This document shows, one piece after another, positions 6,431 to 6,624 of a stretch of 6,624 bases of DNA. The DNA is from DASYAN01 sp034431765 (GTDB lineage: Bacteria > Chloroflexota > Ktedonobacteria > Ktedonobacterales > Ktedonobacteraceae), in assembly GCA_034431765.1 (NCBI GenBank), contig DAOUDD010000223.1:1-6624 (forward strand). Reading direction: 5' to 3'. Numbering within the stretch: the stretch's first letter is position 1; each line of letters opens with the position of its first letter. The notes beneath the pieces are model-generated. The model had not been told where the DNA came from and searched no databases. It saw only the letters and a list, made by a program, of their open reading frames with translations. The translations under genes and the position numbers were made by a program.

Positions 6431-6446
6431 GTATGACAGTATGACG
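6431..6446. repeat. Short tandem GTATGAC repeat in divergent spacer
   Basis: Two adjacent 8-nt units, GTATGACA and GTATGACG, lie in the roughly 60-nt spacer (about 6400-6461) between the leftward cobA promoter and the rightward promoter. Apart from this I see nothing in the spacer. It could be an operator half-site pair or chance. Confidence 0.25.
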
Positions 6447-6461
6447 ACGCTCTGTGAGATG

Positions 6462-6491
6462 TTGACAAGAGAGAAAAACGCTAGGTATACT
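6462..6491 (+). promoter_or_regulatory. Sigma70-type promoter for right riboswitch
   Basis: A perfect -35 TTGACA (6462-6467) is followed after 18 nt by TATACT (6486-6491, five of six consensus bases). The predicted start near 6498 precedes a plus-strand cobalamin riboswitch. The architecture copies that of the left-edge promoter (TTGACA, 18 nt, TATAAT), although the surrounding bases do not match. Confidence 0.8.
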
Positions 6492-6520
6492 TAGTGCAGA
6501 AGAAACCAACATACTATTTT

Positions 6521-6624
6521 CATGCTGGGTGGCTTGACAGGTATGTCAGGCAGAATAGGGAAGCCGGTGCAAATCCGGCGCAGTCGCGCTACTGTAACTG
6601 GTGAGCTACTCATCGCCTCAAGAA
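6521..6624 (+). ncRNA. Cobalamin riboswitch, 5' part, cut by right edge
   Basis: The plus strand shows GGGTGG, a 7-bp hairpin (6532-6538 with 6545-6551), AATAGGGAA, GCCGGTGCAAATCCGGCGC, the CAGT/ACTG hairpin ending at CTACTGT, and a small arm (6600-6605 with 6609-6614). These are the cobalamin-aptamer elements in order. The B12 box and expression platform lie beyond the window. It must regulate a gene to the right, transcribed away from cobA. Compared with the left-edge copy, the upstream hairpin differs at paired positions yet still folds (for example a G-U and an A-U replace G-C pairs), which supports it as a real structural element. Confidence 0.9.
6549..6624. repeat. Inverted repeat, right copy (riboswitch core)
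   Basis: This is the partner of the repeat at 1-76, with 75 of 76 bases matching in inverted orientation. Upstream of 6549 the two leaders diverge, including the promoter surroundings, so the repeat boundary on the inner side lies in the hairpin before AATAGGGAA. Confidence 0.95.

Noticed and set aside
1..6624. Circular element or transposon bounded by terminal inverted repeats
   Set aside because: The repeats are riboswitch sequence, there is no transposase or target-site duplication, and inverted ends do not support circularity.

Overview
The window is one piece of a cobalamin (vitamin B12) biosynthesis locus. All three genes lie on the minus strand and read right to left: cobA (SUMT, uroporphyrinogen-III C-methyltransferase, 6161-5355), cobO (corrinoid adenosyltransferase, 5273-4617) and cobN (large cobaltochelatase subunit, 4617-184). 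No rRNA, tRNA, CRISPR array, insertion sequence or phage gene was seen.

Layout from left to right. Positions 1-160 hold the 5' part of a cobalamin riboswitch on the minus strand, with a consensus promoter (TTGACA-N18-TATAAT), driving an unseen gene beyond the left edge. Positions 184-4617 are cobN, which carries an N-terminal thioredoxin-like [2Fe-2S] ferredoxin domain fused to the chelatase. cobO overlaps cobN by one base (TAATG). An 81-nt gap separates cobO from cobA. Positions 6162-6400 are the cobA leader: an extended -10 promoter, a 5' hairpin, a complete cobalamin aptamer (about 6206-6337) and a Shine-Dalgarno-sequestering hairpin. Positions 6462-6624 hold a plus-strand promoter and the 5' part of a third cobalamin riboswitch, driving an unseen gene beyond the right edge.

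How the genes work together: SUMT makes precorrin-2, the entry to corrins (shared with siroheme). CobN, with ATPase subunits not present here, inserts cobalt into hydrogenobyrinate a,c-diamide in the late-cobalt (aerobic-type) pathway. CobO adenosylates the reduced corrinoid. The operon thus combines an early, a middle and a later step under one B12-sensing leader, and further B12-controlled units lie on both sides.

The two edge riboswitches form a near-perfect inverted repeat (75 of 76 nt, the outer 53 nt identical) that ends exactly at both window ends. The simplest reading is a contig broken at a repeated riboswitch, although the duplication itself is real biology.

Organism: a bacterium with moderate GC, sigma70-type promoters, Shine-Dalgarno starts and a CobN-type chelatase. 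A Chloroflexota (Ktedonobacteria-like) source is a weak guess from overall protein character; the window has no decisive marker. The biochemistry is known. The less ordinary points are the ferredoxin-CobN fusion, the three closely spaced riboswitches and the inverted duplication.
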